64,000 nt of DNA from Armatimonadota bacterium (GTDB lineage Bacteria; Sysuimicrobiota; Sysuimicrobiia; Sysuimicrobiales; Humicultoraceae), in NCBI GenBank assembly GCA_031459715.1, contig JAVKIA010000003.1, forward strand, positions 1 through 64,000. Reading direction: 5' to 3'. Positions 1 through 8,552 of this stretch are shown piece after piece. Position 1 is the stretch's first letter. Every line of letters begins with the position of its first letter. The notes under the pieces are model-generated. The model was not told the DNA's origin and did no database searches. It was given only the letters and a program-made list of their open reading frames with translations. A program made the translations under genes and the position numbers.

Positions 1-801
1 CCGGCTCTGCGCGCGGTCTGGCGCCACCGGGTCAACGCCGTGCGGGGCGGGCTGGTCGGGCTGATCTCTGGGGTGCTGCCGGGTGCGGGCGCGGACATCG
101 GCGCCTGGCTGGCCTACGGGGTGGCCAAGCGCTTCTCCAGGGAGCCGAGGAAATTCGGCCGGGGATCGATGGAAGCCATCGTCGAAGCGGGGGTGGCCAA
201 CAACTCCGACCTGGCCGCCGAGTGGATCCCCACCCTGGTCTTCGGCATCCCCGGCGACGCCTTCACCGCCGTCGTCCTGGGGATTCTGATGATGAAGGGG
301 ATGCGCCCGGGCCCGGCCATCCTGCACAACTACGCCGATGTCCTGGTGGCCGTCTACATCACCTTCATCCTGGCCAACCTGCTCATGGTCCCCCTGGGGT
401 TCCTGGCCATCCGCGCCAGCAGCCAGATGGTGCGCCTGCCGCGTAACGTGCTGGTCCCGGCCATCCTCATGATGTGCGTGGTGGGGGCATATGCCATCAA
501 CAACAGCCTCTTCGACGTGGGGCTGATGCTGGGTATGGGCATCCTGGGCTTCATCCTGGAGGCGATGGAGTTTCCGGTGGCGCCCATCGTCCTGGGGCTG
601 GTGCTCGGTCCGCTCCTGGAGCAGAACTTCATGATCAGCCTGATCAAGAGCGAGGGTCATCTCCTCCTCTTCTTCAGCCGTCCGGTGAGCGTGGCCCTGG
701 GCGTCCTCACCATTGGGGTGTGGCTCCTGCCGCTGGCCACGCTGGCCTGGCGGCTGTTGCGGCGCCGCAAGGCCGCCCCGGAGCCCGCTGCTGAGGGTTA
801 A
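1..801 (+). CDS. tctA: TctA-family tripartite tricarboxylate transporter large permease, C-terminal part (5' end outside the window)
   Basis: This is the large membrane subunit of a tripartite tricarboxylate (Tct) importer, which moves carboxylates handed over by a periplasmic TctC-type receptor. The frame is open from the first base, so the start lies upstream. The visible 266 residues contain the family hallmark PGAGADIGAWLAYGVAKR, then ANNSDLAAEWIPTLVFGIPGD and a run of hydrophobic segments ending in a basic tail (WRLLRRRKAA). A complete TctA is about 500 residues, so roughly half is present. The next genes on the same strand are a DapA-family aldolase and a PfkB kinase, which suggests a sugar-acid substrate, but that is inference. 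The matching receptor and TctB would be expected upstream. Confidence 0.9.
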   Translation, partial: PALRAVWRHRVNAVRGGLVGLISGVLPGAGADIGAWLAYGVAKRFSREPRKFGRGSMEAIVEAGVANNSDLAAEWIPTLVFGIPGDAFTAVVLGILMMKGMRPGPAILHNYADVLVAVYITFILANLLMVPLGFLAIRASSQMVRLPRNVLVPAILMMCVVGAYAINNSLFDVGLMLGMGILGFILEAMEFPVAPIVLGLVLGPLLEQNFMISLIKSEGHLLLFFSRPVSVALGVLTIGVWLLPLATLAWRLLRRRKAAPEPAAEG

Positions 802-873
802 CGGCCCGCCGGAGCGCAATCTCTGGCCGCGGCCATCACGCTCTCATCAGGCACAGGTGCACCGGGCATAGGA

Positions 874-927
874 GGGAGGCGATGTTCGACCGGATGAAGA
901 GGGAAGCGATGTTCGACCGGACGAAGC
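874..927 (+). repeat. 27-bp tandem duplication of a ribosome binding site plus start codon
   Basis: Two adjacent 27-bp copies (from 874 and from 901) match at about 24 positions. Each carries a purine-rich ribosome binding site (GGGAGGCG or GGGAAGCG), an ATG (882 or 909) and the codons for Met-Phe-Asp-Arg. The aldolase therefore has two equivalent in-frame initiation sites nine codons apart. Confidence 0.85.
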
Positions 928-1832
928 TGCGCGGCGTCGTCGTTCCCGCGGTGACCCCCTTCGAGGACGACGGGTGCACCGTGAGCGAACCGGGGGTGCA
1001 CCAACTGGTCGAGTTCCTCGTCGAGCAGGGCATCCACGGGATCTTCGTGGCCGGCACCACCGGGGAGGCGCCCGCCCTCGACGACCTGCAGTGGCGTCGC
1101 CTGGTGCAGGCCGCCAGCAAGGCCCTGCGTGGTCGGGTTCCGCTTCTCGCGGGTGTCATCGCCCCCACCACGGCCCTGGCCGCGGCGCGGGCCCGCCAGG
1201 CGGCCGACCTGGGTGCAGACGTGGTGGTGGCCACCACGCCCTACTACTACCTGCCCACGCAGCGCGAGCTTCTGGGCCACTTCCAGGCCATCGCCCGGGC
1301 CACGCCGCTGCCGGTCCTGCTCTACAACATCCCCCAGAACACCAAAGTGCCCATCGGCCTGGCGGCTTGCCGGGAGCTGGCCGGCCTGGGGCAGATCGTG
1401 GGCTTGAAGGACTCCGCGGGAAACGTCACCGAGTTCCGCCAGGCCGTCACCGCGCTGCGTGCCGGTGGGCGCGACTTCCGCATGTTCCTGGGCACCGATC
1501 ACCTGACGGATGTGGCGGTGCTGGTGGGGGCGCAGGGCACGGTGCCCTCGCTGGGCAATGTGGCCGGGCGGGAGTTGGTGGCGGCCTTCGAGGCGGCAGA
1601 GGCCGGCGACTGGGCGCGCAGCGCGCGCCACCAGGAGCGGGCAGCCGCCCTGGCCCGCATCTACGACGTGCGGGGGGAGATCCACCAGACGGGGATCATC
1701 GTCGGGCTGAAGTGCGCGCTGACCCTGCTGGGGATTCCCGCGGGCCCGCCGGCACCGCCCGCACTGCCGCCGACCGGCGAAGAGGTACGGCAAGTAGAAG
1801 CGATCCTTCGGGAGGGCGGGCTGCTCCCGTGA
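882..1832 (+). CDS. DapA/NanA-family Schiff-base aldolase (dihydrodipicolinate synthase-like, possibly 2-keto-3-deoxy sugar acid aldolase)
   Basis: A 316-residue class I aldolase of the dihydrodipicolinate synthase family, a cytosolic TIM barrel acting through a lysine Schiff base. The GTTGE pyruvate-carboxylate motif is at about residues 58-62, the catalytic Tyr148 is in LLYNIP, and the Schiff-base Lys176 is in VGLKDSAGN. The ribosome binding site ggaggg lies 5 nt before the ATG, and a duplicated site allows initiation nine codons later at 909. The stop overlaps the GTG of the next gene in a GTGA tetramer, so the two are translationally coupled. The partner is a ketodeoxygluconate-type kinase and a Tct permease precedes it, so cleavage or dehydration of a sugar acid is more likely than lysine biosynthesis. 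The exact substrate cannot be read from sequence. Confidence 0.88.
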   Translation: MFDRMKREAMFDRTKLRGVVVPAVTPFEDDGCTVSEPGVHQLVEFLVEQGIHGIFVAGTTGEAPALDDLQWRRLVQAASKALRGRVPLLAGVIAPTTALAAARARQAADLGADVVVATTPYYYLPTQRELLGHFQAIARATPLPVLLYNIPQNTKVPIGLAACRELAGLGQIVGLKDSAGNVTEFRQAVTALRAGGRDFRMFLGTDHLTDVAVLVGAQGTVPSLGNVAGRELVAAFEAAEAGDWARSARHQERAAALARIYDVRGEIHQTGIIVGLKCALTLLGIPAGPPAPPALPPTGEEVRQVEAILREGGLLP

Positions 1833-2827
1833 AGCCAGAGGTCGTCACGGCCGGCGATGCCATGCTCCGCCGCTCCCCGGAGGTCGTCACCATCGGTGAG
1901 ACCATGCTCCGCTTTACCCCGGAGTCCGGACAGAGCCTGGAGCAGGCTGACACTTACCGGGTGGACGCTGGCGGGGCCGAGTCCAACGTGGCCGTGGCGC
2001 TGGCGCGCCTGGGCCGGCGGAGCGCTTGGATCTCCTGCCTGCCTTCCACCCCTCTGGGCCGACGCATCGCCTCCCGCATCGCCAGCCATGGAGTGGACAT
2101 CTCGCGCGTGATCTGGACTCCCCAGGGCAGGCTCGGGCTCTGGTTCCTGGAGCCCCCTGTGCCCCCGCGTCCAGGCCGGGCCTACTACGACCGCGCAGGA
2201 TCTGCGTTCAGCCAGATCGACCCCGACGAGGTGGACTGGGCCTTCGTCCGCTCAGCGCGCTGGCTCCACCTGACGGGGATCACCCCGGCCCTCAGCGCCG
2301 GTTGCCGCGCGCTGGTAGGGCGGGCGCTCGACGAGGTTGCCGGCACGGCGCTCACCGTCTCCTTCGACGTGAATTACCGGGCTCGGCTGTGGCCGCCGGA
2401 GCAGGCGCGGGAGGTCCTGGAGCCGGTGCTGCACCGTGTGGAGGTCATCTTCTGTCCCCTGCGGGACGCCCGCACTGTGTTCGGCGAGACCGCTGAGGCT
2501 GAGGAGGTGGCCTCCCGGTGGGCACAGCGGTATGGCGCCCGCGTGGTGGTGATCACGGCGGGGGAGGCGGGTGCCGTGGCCTTTGACGGATCCCTGCACC
2601 GGGTGGCCAGGCGCTATCCGGTGCAGGCCGTCGACCCGGTGGGGAGAGGAGACGCCTTCGTCGCCGGCTTCATCGGCGGCTATCTGGAAGGCGGCACGCC
2701 CACGGCGCTGGAATGGGCTGCGGCCCTGGCGGCGCTCAAACAGACCTACGCCGGCGACCTGGTCTGGTGCACCCGGGAGGACCTGCTGGACGTGATCGTG
2801 CAGGGGGATGACGGGATTCGCAGGTAG
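1829..2827 (+). CDS. kdgK: PfkB-family sugar kinase, probable 2-keto-3-deoxygluconate kinase
   Basis: A 332-residue ribokinase/PfkB-fold kinase. The N-terminal sheet (VVTIGETMLRFTPE), the substrate-binding GGAESNVAVALARLG near residue 50, and the C-terminal signature DPVGRGDAFVAGF with the catalytic Asp at about residue 275 are all present. GRGD replaces the more common GAGD. The chosen start is GTG overlapping the aldolase stop. An ATG at 1861 is an alternative, and the N-terminus carries an imperfect in-frame 14-codon duplication (PEVVTAGDAMLR then PEVVTIGETMLR). Coupling to a DapA-family aldolase supports phosphorylation of a 2-keto-3-deoxy sugar acid, but the partnership could also serve another keto-sugar. 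The gene is followed by a convergent methyltransferase gene. Confidence 0.82.
   Translation: MKPEVVTAGDAMLRRSPEVVTIGETMLRFTPESGQSLEQADTYRVDAGGAESNVAVALARLGRRSAWISCLPSTPLGRRIASRIASHGVDISRVIWTPQGRLGLWFLEPPVPPRPGRAYYDRAGSAFSQIDPDEVDWAFVRSARWLHLTGITPALSAGCRALVGRALDEVAGTALTVSFDVNYRARLWPPEQAREVLEPVLHRVEVIFCPLRDARTVFGETAEAEEVASRWAQRYGARVVVITAGEAGAVAFDGSLHRVARRYPVQAVDPVGRGDAFVAGFIGGYLEGGTPTALEWAAALAALKQTYAGDLVWCTREDLLDVIVQGDDGIRR
1838..1921 (+). repeat. 42-bp imperfect in-frame tandem duplication at the kinase 5' end
   Basis: Copies starting at 1838 and 1880 share GAGGTCGTCAC and CCATGCTCCGC blocks 42 bp (14 codons) apart. The first copy lies between the GTG and the beginning of the recognisable kinase fold, so it reads as an N-terminal extension or a spare start region. 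Confidence 0.8.
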
Positions 2828-2841
2828 CATTCCCCCTGCCA

Positions 2842-2870
2842 CTACTGACCCGCATGCTCCTCGTCAGTAG
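2842..2870. terminator. Stem-loop between convergent genes, possible bidirectional terminator
   Basis: CTACTGAC (2842-2849) and GTCAGTAG (2863-2870) form a perfect 8-bp stem with a 13-nt loop. A wider pair, GGGATGAC at 2805-2812 and GTCATCCC at 2886-2893, could enclose it. The position between convergent kinase and methyltransferase genes fits termination, but there is no U-tract on either strand, so this is tentative. Confidence 0.35.
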
Positions 2871-2933
2871 GGGTAGCGGCATTGTGTCATCCCGAAAGTG
2901 TATCATGATTGCACTGCACGACTTCCTTGAACC

Positions 2934-3674
2934 TCATCGGCGATTCGCCCGGTGAGTCGCGGCGCGCAGCCGGACGGGCAGGAGCATGGGGGTCCGGCTG
3001 GCATATGCCCGGTAGGCGTCGCCGAACTCCTGGGCCAGATAGGCCTCCTCGCGCCGGGAGAGACGGTAGTACAGGACCAACAGGACCGGCCACATCACCA
3101 GTCCCGGAAGAGTAGGCCAGTGGACCAGCCACCCGGCCGTCACCAGCAGGACGCCCAGGTACTGCGGATGGCGCAGGTAGCGGTAGACCCCGCCCGTCGC
3201 CAGCGATCCCCGGGCGCGGTAGACCTCCCGCCAGCCGAGCACAACCAGAAGCACGCCCACAGCGCTGACGATCGACCCCAGGGGCATCCCGACCCGATAC
3301 ATGTAGAGCATGAACTGGCGCTCGAAGAGCGTCAGGCCGAGAGCCGTGGACAGAAAGTAGGCCGTCAGCGGAAACCCGAACATCTCGGCGAACAGGGAGA
3401 CGACGAAGGCGGCGTAGATGCCGTGGGTGCGCCAGTCCCGCCGCAGCCGCACCGGGATCAGCCCCAGGAAGGCCAGGAAGACCGCCACCGAGCCGACGAC
3501 AAGGCCCCAGCGGCCCCGGGAGATGACCAGCATGTCGTCATGCATTCGTCCCTGCGTCAGCAGGATCAGCGAGTGCCCCGCACCAATGAACAGAAAGGCG
3601 ACCGCCAGCGCAGCACCGCCAAACGCCACAGCGTTGGCCATCGTCCTTCCGGTCAGACGGTCCTCGATCTGCAT
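2934..3674 (-). CDS. Isoprenylcysteine carboxyl methyltransferase (ICMT)-like membrane methyltransferase
   Basis: A polytopic protein of about 246 residues with the ICMT/PEMT C-terminal signature GVYRYLRHPQYLGVLL followed by YYRLSRREEAYLAQEFGDAY, the region that binds S-adenosylmethionine in this family. At least five hydrophobic segments precede or surround it. The start at 3674 is preferred over an upstream ATG at 3776 because it has a ribosome binding site (gggagcagg) and avoids a 35-codon overlap with livF. It is the last gene of the Liv operon, 67 nt after livF. Bacterial members methylate varied small molecules or lipids and the substrate is unknown. A role in the same pathway is possible only by position. 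Confidence 0.7.
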   Translation of the reverse strand: MQIEDRLTGRTMANAVAFGGAALAVAFLFIGAGHSLILLTQGRMHDDMLVISRGRWGLVVGSVAVFLAFLGLIPVRLRRDWRTHGIYAAFVVSLFAEMFGFPLTAYFLSTALGLTLFERQFMLYMYRVGMPLGSIVSAVGVLLVVLGWREVYRARGSLATGGVYRYLRHPQYLGVLLVTAGWLVHWPTLPGLVMWPVLLVLYYRLSRREEAYLAQEFGDAYRAYASRTPMLLPVRLRAATHRANRR

Positions 3675-3741
3675 GTCCTGCTCCCTGGATGACGTAGCCA
3701 CAACCGTCTTCTCCGCTCCTGACGGTTCACCCCTCCCGTGG

Positions 3742-4491
3742 TCAGGAACCAATGTAGGCGCGCCTGACCAGCACATTGCCGCTCAGCTCCTGTGCGGATC
3801 CGGCAAGCACGATGCGGCCGTTCTCCAATACGTAAGCTCGGTGTGCCAGGCGGAGGGCCACCTCCACGTTCTGCTCGACCAACAAGAGAGTCACGCCTGC
3901 CTCGTTGAGGGCGCGGATGGCCCTAGCCACCTCCCGCACCACGTAGGGAGCCAGGCCCATGGAGGGCTCGTCCAGCAAAAGCAGGGCCGGTTGGGCCATC
4001 AGGGCCCGGGCTATGGCAAGCATCTGCTGCTCTCCGCCCGAGAGGCTGCCGGCTCGCTGCTGTCGCCGTTCCCGCAGGAGGGGAAAGAGCGCGTAGGTGC
4101 GTTCCAGGTCGGCGGAGAGGTCTCTGTTACGGGTATAGGCCCCCATCTCCAGGTTCTCCAGAACGGTCATCTCAGGGAAGAGCTTGCGCCCCTCAGGGCA
4201 ATGGGCAATGCCCAGGCGCACGATGGCCTCAGCAGGGAGCCGGGTGATGTCGCGGCCATGGAAGGTGATGCTCCCTTCGCGGGGGTGGACGAGACCTGAG
4301 ATTGCTCGCAGCGTGGTGGACTTCCCCGCGCCGTTGCTGCCGAGGATGGCGACGATCTCCCCCGCCCCCACGTCGAGGGAGATCTCCTGGAGCGCACGGA
4401 CACGACCGTAGTAGACCGTGAGCTCCCGCAGCGCCAGTAGCGGCGGTCGCTGCGGAGGCGAGGAGGAGTTAGGCCCGCCGTGAGGTGACAT
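3742..4491 (-). CDS. livF: Branched-chain amino acid-type ABC importer ATP-binding protein LivF
   Basis: A 249-residue cytosolic ATPase of the HAAT importer family. Walker A GSNGAGKST is at residues 51-59, the signature LSGGEQQ at 150-156 and Walker B LLLLDEPS near 170-177. The C-terminus VLVRRAYIGS is typical of LivF (VRxAYLG). Six nucleotides separate it from the livG stop, so it is cotranscribed with livG/M/H and the binding protein. In this context the importer may carry something other than leucine, because the operon continues with amidohydrolase and hydratase genes. The N-terminus carries about 18 extra Pro/Ser-rich residues before the fold begins. Confidence 0.95.
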   Translation of the reverse strand: MSPHGGPNSSSPPQRPPLLALRELTVYYGRVRALQEISLDVGAGEIVAILGSNGAGKSTTLRAISGLVHPREGSITFHGRDITRLPAEAIVRLGIAHCPEGRKLFPEMTVLENLEMGAYTRNRDLSADLERTYALFPLLRERRQQRAGSLSGGEQQMLAIARALMAQPALLLLDEPSMGLAPYVVREVARAIRALNEAGVTLLLVEQNVEVALRLAHRAYVLENGRIVLAGSAQELSGNVLVRRAYIGS

Positions 4492-4497
4492 CGCCAG

Positions 4498-5283
4498 CTA
4501 CAGGATGCCGTCGCCGCCCAGGTATGTGGCGATTACGGCAGGGTCAGCGCGCACCGTCGCCGGTGGTCCTTCCGCCAGCTTCTCCCCGTGGTGCATTACG
4601 ACCATCCGGTCGCAGTGCCTCATGAGCGTGTTCATGTGGTGGTCAATGAGGAGCACGGTAACGCCGCGCCCGCGGATGCGGTGGATCAATGCCATCGTGC
4701 TGTCAGCCTCCGCGGGATTCATCCCGGAGAAAGGCTCGTCTAGCATAAGGAGTTCGGGCGCCGCTGCCAGCGCAATCGCGATCCCCAGCACTCGCTGGTC
4801 TCCATAGGGCAGCTCCTCACCCCGGCGCGTCCGCTGGTCCCGCAGTCCGGTGAAGGCCAGCACCTCCTCCACGCGGGGACCGACCGCAGCGTGTGCATCC
4901 ATTCCGCGTCCCAAGAGCGTGCGGCGGAGACCGCCGGGTTCGTGGAGGTGGCAGCCGATGGCCACGTTCTCCTCGACGGTAAGGTGGCCGAAGACCCTGG
5001 TCTGCTGGAACGTACGCACAATGCCGATCCGGGCTAGGGAAGGAGTCGGCAGTCCGGTGATGTCACGCCCCTTGAACAGCACTCGGCCTCCGCTCGGCCG
5101 GATAAAGCCGCTGATCACATTGAACGTCGTGGTCTTGCCCGCGCCGTTCGGGCCGACCAGGCCAAGAATCTCTCCCTGGATGACGCGGAAGGACAGGTCG
5201 CTTACGGCACGGAATCCGCCGAAGCGGACGCTCAGGTTCTGGACCTCCAGTATAGTCTGACGACTTAGGTTCACGTGGGCCAC
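4498..5283 (-). CDS. livG: Branched-chain amino acid-type ABC importer ATP-binding protein LivG
   Basis: A 261-residue ABC ATPase. Walker A GPNGAGKTT is at about residues 44-52. The LivG-type signature (LPYGDQRVLGIA) replaces the LSGGQ of LivF and is normal for this subfamily. The Walker B region LLMLDEPFSGMNPAE and the late VLLIDHHM switch histidine region are present. The start overlaps the last 13 nt of livM, indicating coupled translation. It pairs with LivF to form the asymmetric ATPase of the importer. Confidence 0.95.
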   Translation of the reverse strand: MAHVNLSRQTILEVQNLSVRFGGFRAVSDLSFRVIQGEILGLVGPNGAGKTTTFNVISGFIRPSGGRVLFKGRDITGLPTPSLARIGIVRTFQQTRVFGHLTVEENVAIGCHLHEPGGLRRTLLGRGMDAHAAVGPRVEEVLAFTGLRDQRTRRGEELPYGDQRVLGIAIALAAAPELLMLDEPFSGMNPAEADSTMALIHRIRGRGVTVLLIDHHMNTLMRHCDRMVVMHHGEKLAEGPPATVRADPAVIATYLGGDGIL

Positions 5284-6272
5284 CTAGCCATCAGGTCCCT
5301 CCACCCACCCACGAGACCTCTCGGGAGGAACGCAATGCTGGCGATGAGGAAGATGCCGAAGACGATCTCTGCCAGCACCGGTGAGAGGTTGCGCAGTATA
5401 TCGCGCAGGACGGTGAGGAGGATCGGACCCACCAGCGGTCCCGCCGGTGTGCCGGCGCCACCCACCAGGTTCATGACGAAGAGGTCGAAGGAAGCAACAA
5501 ACGTGAAGATCTCCGGGCTAAGAAACGTCGTGTAGTGCGCGTAGAGCGAGCCCGCAAGACCGGCGAAAGTCGTGCTGACCACGAAGACAAGGACCTTGTA
5601 CCTGTGGGTGACAACGCCCACCGTCATGGCCAGGTCCTCGTCCTCCCGGATGGCCACCAGAGCCCTCCCCATCCGCGACCGAGCAACGCGGCTGCGCACC
5701 CAGAGCACGAAGACGACAACTACCAGGACGAGGTAGTAGTACCCGACCTTGGACTGGAAGGTGTTGAGGGTGTAGGTACCGAGTCCGGGCAGGTGGATCT
5801 TCGCGAATGGGATCCCCGGCAGGCCCATCGGACCTCTGGTCAGCCGCACCAAACTCGTGAACAGAAGGGTGAGGATGATGCCGAAAACGAAGGTGACCAG
5901 CGCGAAGTAGTGTCCCCGCAGCCGCAGCGAAGGGTAGCCGATGAAGAGCCCCGCAACCGCTGCGGCTGCCGCTGCACCGAGGAGGGCGAGGGGGAAAGGC
6001 AACCCGCCGCGCATCACCAGCAGCGCAGATGTGTAGGCTCCGACCCCCCAGAAGCCCGCATGGCCCAGGGAGATCAGCCCGGTTTGCCCGATGAGGAGAT
6101 CGAGGCTCGCCACCAGGATGATGTTGATGGCGATGAGGACCAGCAGGTTCTGGTGCGCCACGCTCCGCAACCCCAGCGGCAGAAGGGCCGCCACGCCTGT
6201 GAGACCGGCCGGCATCCACGCACGGATGCGGGTGCGCGGCCGGGGGGAGGCCAGGATGGCGCTAGGGTTCAC
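5271..6272 (-). CDS. livM: Branched-chain amino acid-type ABC importer permease LivM
   Basis: A 333-residue inner-membrane permease with 8-10 hydrophobic segments. The family stretches [24 protein letters not shown] and, near the C-terminus, [22 protein letters not shown] (the EAA-like loop contacting the ATPase) are clear. It lies 22 nt after livH and overlaps livG. It forms the heterodimeric channel with LivH. Confidence 0.94.
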   Translation of the reverse strand: MNPSAILASPRPRTRIRAWMPAGLTGVAALLPLGLRSVAHQNLLVLIAINIILVASLDLLIGQTGLISLGHAGFWGVGAYTSALLVMRGGLPFPLALLGAAAAAAVAGLFIGYPSLRLRGHYFALVTFVFGIILTLLFTSLVRLTRGPMGLPGIPFAKIHLPGLGTYTLNTFQSKVGYYYLVLVVVVFVLWVRSRVARSRMGRALVAIREDEDLAMTVGVVTHRYKVLVFVVSTTFAGLAGSLYAHYTTFLSPEIFTFVASFDLFVMNLVGGAGTPAGPLVGPILLTVLRDILRNLSPVLAEIVFGIFLIASIAFLPRGLVGGWRDLMARWPT

Positions 6273-6294
6273 GGGAATCTCCCCCCACCGTGTC

Positions 6295-7176
6295 TCAGGT
6301 CGCCGCCGGGCGCCCCAGCAGACCCTGGGGGCGGAGGAAGAGGATAAGGATCATCAGGGCAAAAGCGACCAGGTCGGCGAACTCCGCCGCCAGATATGCG
6401 GCGGTGAAGGTCTCAGCCAGGCCGATGATGAGGGCCCCCACGATCGCTCCGGGGACGCTCCCCATACCACCGAAGATGACGATGGCGAAGGACTTGAGGA
6501 TGACTACCGCGCCGATGTGAGGGTCGAACGCCCGCATGGGAGAGACAAGGGCGCCAGCGGCACCTGCCAGCGATCCCGCCACGGCAAAGGCCAGCAGCGC
6601 TATGCGCTCCCCGCTGATGCCCACCAGCCGCGCCGCTTCGGGATTCTGGGCGGTCGCCCGTAGGGCCTTGCCGGGCTTGGTATGCCGGAGGAAGATCCAC
6701 ACCGAGCCGATCAGAATTGCGGTGGCCACCATGACGAAAAGCTGGTGGTAGGTCACAATGACGCCGCTTATCTCCAGCTTGGCGTCACCGAACGGGGAAT
6801 GGATGAGACGAAAGTCACCTCCGAACGCCCAGAGCGCAGCGTTCTGCAGAATCAGGAGGATCCCCAGAGCGGCGATGAAGGTCGTCGCGCCGCCGTGCCG
6901 ATGCAACGGTCGATAGACTACAGCGTCGTTCAGGACACCCAGGCCCGCGATGAGGAGCATGGCTAGCGGGATTGAGAGGAAGTAGCTCCCCACCAGACGG
7001 GTGAAGAAGAAGGAAACGTAGGCACCCAGCATGTAGAGCGCACCCTGGGCAAAATCGGCCACGTGCATCACGCCAAAGATCAGCGTGAGGCCCAACGCCA
7101 CCAGGGCGTAGAGGCCGCTGAGGAAGAGGCCGTTGACCGCGTACTGCAGGAACGTCGCTGCGTCCGTCGTCGTCAC
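6295..7176 (-). CDS. livH: Branched-chain amino acid-type ABC importer permease LivH
   Basis: A 293-residue inner-membrane permease. The N-terminal [23 protein letters not shown] with [12 protein letters not shown] is diagnostic of LivH. The C-terminal [26 protein letters not shown] is the ATPase-contact loop. It starts 94 nt downstream of the binding-protein stop, the widest gap in the Liv block, so it may have an internal ribosome entry or RNA structure. No clear stem-loop was found there by eye. Confidence 0.94.
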   Translation of the reverse strand: MTTTDAATFLQYAVNGLFLSGLYALVALGLTLIFGVMHVADFAQGALYMLGAYVSFFFTRLVGSYFLSIPLAMLLIAGLGVLNDAVVYRPLHRHGGATTFIAALGILLILQNAALWAFGGDFRLIHSPFGDAKLEISGVIVTYHQLFVMVATAILIGSVWIFLRHTKPGKALRATAQNPEAARLVGISGERIALLAFAVAGSLAGAAGALVSPMRAFDPHIGAVVILKSFAIVIFGGMGSVPGAIVGALIIGLAETFTAAYLAAEFADLVAFALMILILFLRPQGLLGRPAAT

Positions 7177-7270
7177 CTGCCCACAAAGCCATTCCTCGCC
7201 CCGGAGCCCGCTGCGCGTGCAGGACGCCCATGGCAGGGGCTCCGGGGCGCAGCCATGGTGCCCGCGTCCT

Positions 7271-8539
7271 CTAGCGCCGGGGGCAGAGGTCCGCCGACGT
7301 CAGCACCACCGGTGGCTTCCCAGAGAACTCCCTGTCCACCAGCAGCGTCCGCCTCCCTTCCGCGTACGTGCCGACCCCGACCCGCACGTCTGCCTGGCCG
7401 CAGGAGAGAAATCCGTACGACCCTAGCGGCAGCTCAAACTTCTCCCCGGAGAGGATGCGGCGCACGACCGCTGAAGCCTCCGTAGTGCCCGCGCGCTCGA
7501 TGGCCTGCTGTAAGAGGTAAATGGTGCCCCACCCCCAGCCGTTGTTTCGGGTGGCCCGCTTCTTGAAGTTATTGAGGAACGTGAGGCTCATCGTCCGGGC
7601 CATAGTCTCGGGTTCGGTACGGGTGAACCGCCGCGGGTCCACGCCGTCGTCATAGACCCACGGAAAGAAGAAGCCGTTGGCGCGTGCCCCTACCGCCTCC
7701 TGGTAGGCCACATCCTCCAGCAGATCGCTGCCGTAGAATCCCTGGGTCAGCCCCAGTTCGCGGAACTGCAGGGAGATGCCGATCATCTCCCCCACGAGAC
7801 CGATGGCCACGATGGCGTCAGCCCCAGAGCCGCGCGCCTTGGTCAGGAGCGTCCGGAAGTCCGTCGTCCCGGGGAAGGCGTAGAACTCCGGCTCGGCCAC
7901 GAAGCGTCCGCCCAGCCGCTCCAACGTCGCACGGAACTCGGTGATCATCGACCTCCCGAAGTCGGTGTTCTGGGCCATGGCGAAGAAACGCCGGTGGTTG
8001 TTCACCATGGCGGCATATTTGGCCAGCGGTGCCATCTCCACCTTGGCCTGCGGGCCCAGACGGACGGAGAGGACGGCGTTGGCCTTTTCCCTCGCCGCGC
8101 CGGTCAGGTCCGTGGCGAAGGCGTAGATCACCTGCGGAATGCCGGCCTGGGCGAAGATCGGCTGCATCGCCAGGGCCGCTGAGCTGCAGAAGCTACCGGC
8201 AGCGAAATCTACCCGCCGGGCTACCAGGCGGTTGGCCGCCTCGGTCCCACCCGCAGGGCTGCAGCGGTCGTCTTCAAACACCAGCTCCATTCGCACGCGC
8301 TGGTTGCCCACGCGGACCCCGCCGGCATCGTTAATAATCTTGGCTGCGACCTCAGCGCCTTCCCGGGACTCGGTGCCCTCGCGTGCTGCCGCTCCGGTGA
8401 GCGGCAGGGCAAACCCGATGGTCACGCGGTCCGGCAGTGGCGCTGCAGCCCCCGGGCTCAGGCCAGCCGTCAGCACGACGGCAACCAGCACCGGGATAGC
8501 AAGCCTCCCTTTCAGACGTACCGCCCTCCGTTCCAGCAT
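7271..8539 (-). CDS. Periplasmic binding protein of the Liv/amide-type ABC importer (LivK/AmiC fold)
   Basis: A receptor of about 422 residues for the Liv importer. The start at 8539 is chosen because a gggggtgag ribosome binding site precedes it and a signal peptide follows directly (basic N-terminus, then IPVLVAVVLTAGLSPGAAAP). The mature part begins VTIGFALPLTGAAAREGTESREGAEVAAKIINDAGG, the first lobe of the peripla_BP_6 family. The ligand is unknown. Because it lies 13 nt after a hydantoinase-type gene, and homologues of this family also bind amides and urea, a cyclic amide or ureide is plausible. This is inference. Confidence 0.92.
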   Translation of the reverse strand: MLERRAVRLKGRLAIPVLVAVVLTAGLSPGAAAPLPDRVTIGFALPLTGAAAREGTESREGAEVAAKIINDAGGVRVGNQRVRMELVFEDDRCSPAGGTEAANRLVARRVDFAAGSFCSSAALAMQPIFAQAGIPQVIYAFATDLTGAAREKANAVLSVRLGPQAKVEMAPLAKYAAMVNNHRRFFAMAQNTDFGRSMITEFRATLERLGGRFVAEPEFYAFPGTTDFRTLLTKARGSGADAIVAIGLVGEMIGISLQFRELGLTQGFYGSDLLEDVAYQEAVGARANGFFFPWVYDDGVDPRRFTRTEPETMARTMSLTFLNNFKKRATRNNGWGWGTIYLLQQAIERAGTTEASAVVRRILSGEKFELPLGSYGFLSCGQADVRVGVGTYAEGRRTLLVDREFSGKPPVVLTSADLCPRR

Positions 8540-8552
8540 CGACTCACCCCCC

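Noticed and set aside
798-1793. Long open frame antisense to the aldolase gene
   Set aside because: It has low-complexity Gly/Arg/His composition, no family motif, and mirrors a coding gene with clear catalytic residues. It is a shadow caused by high GC.
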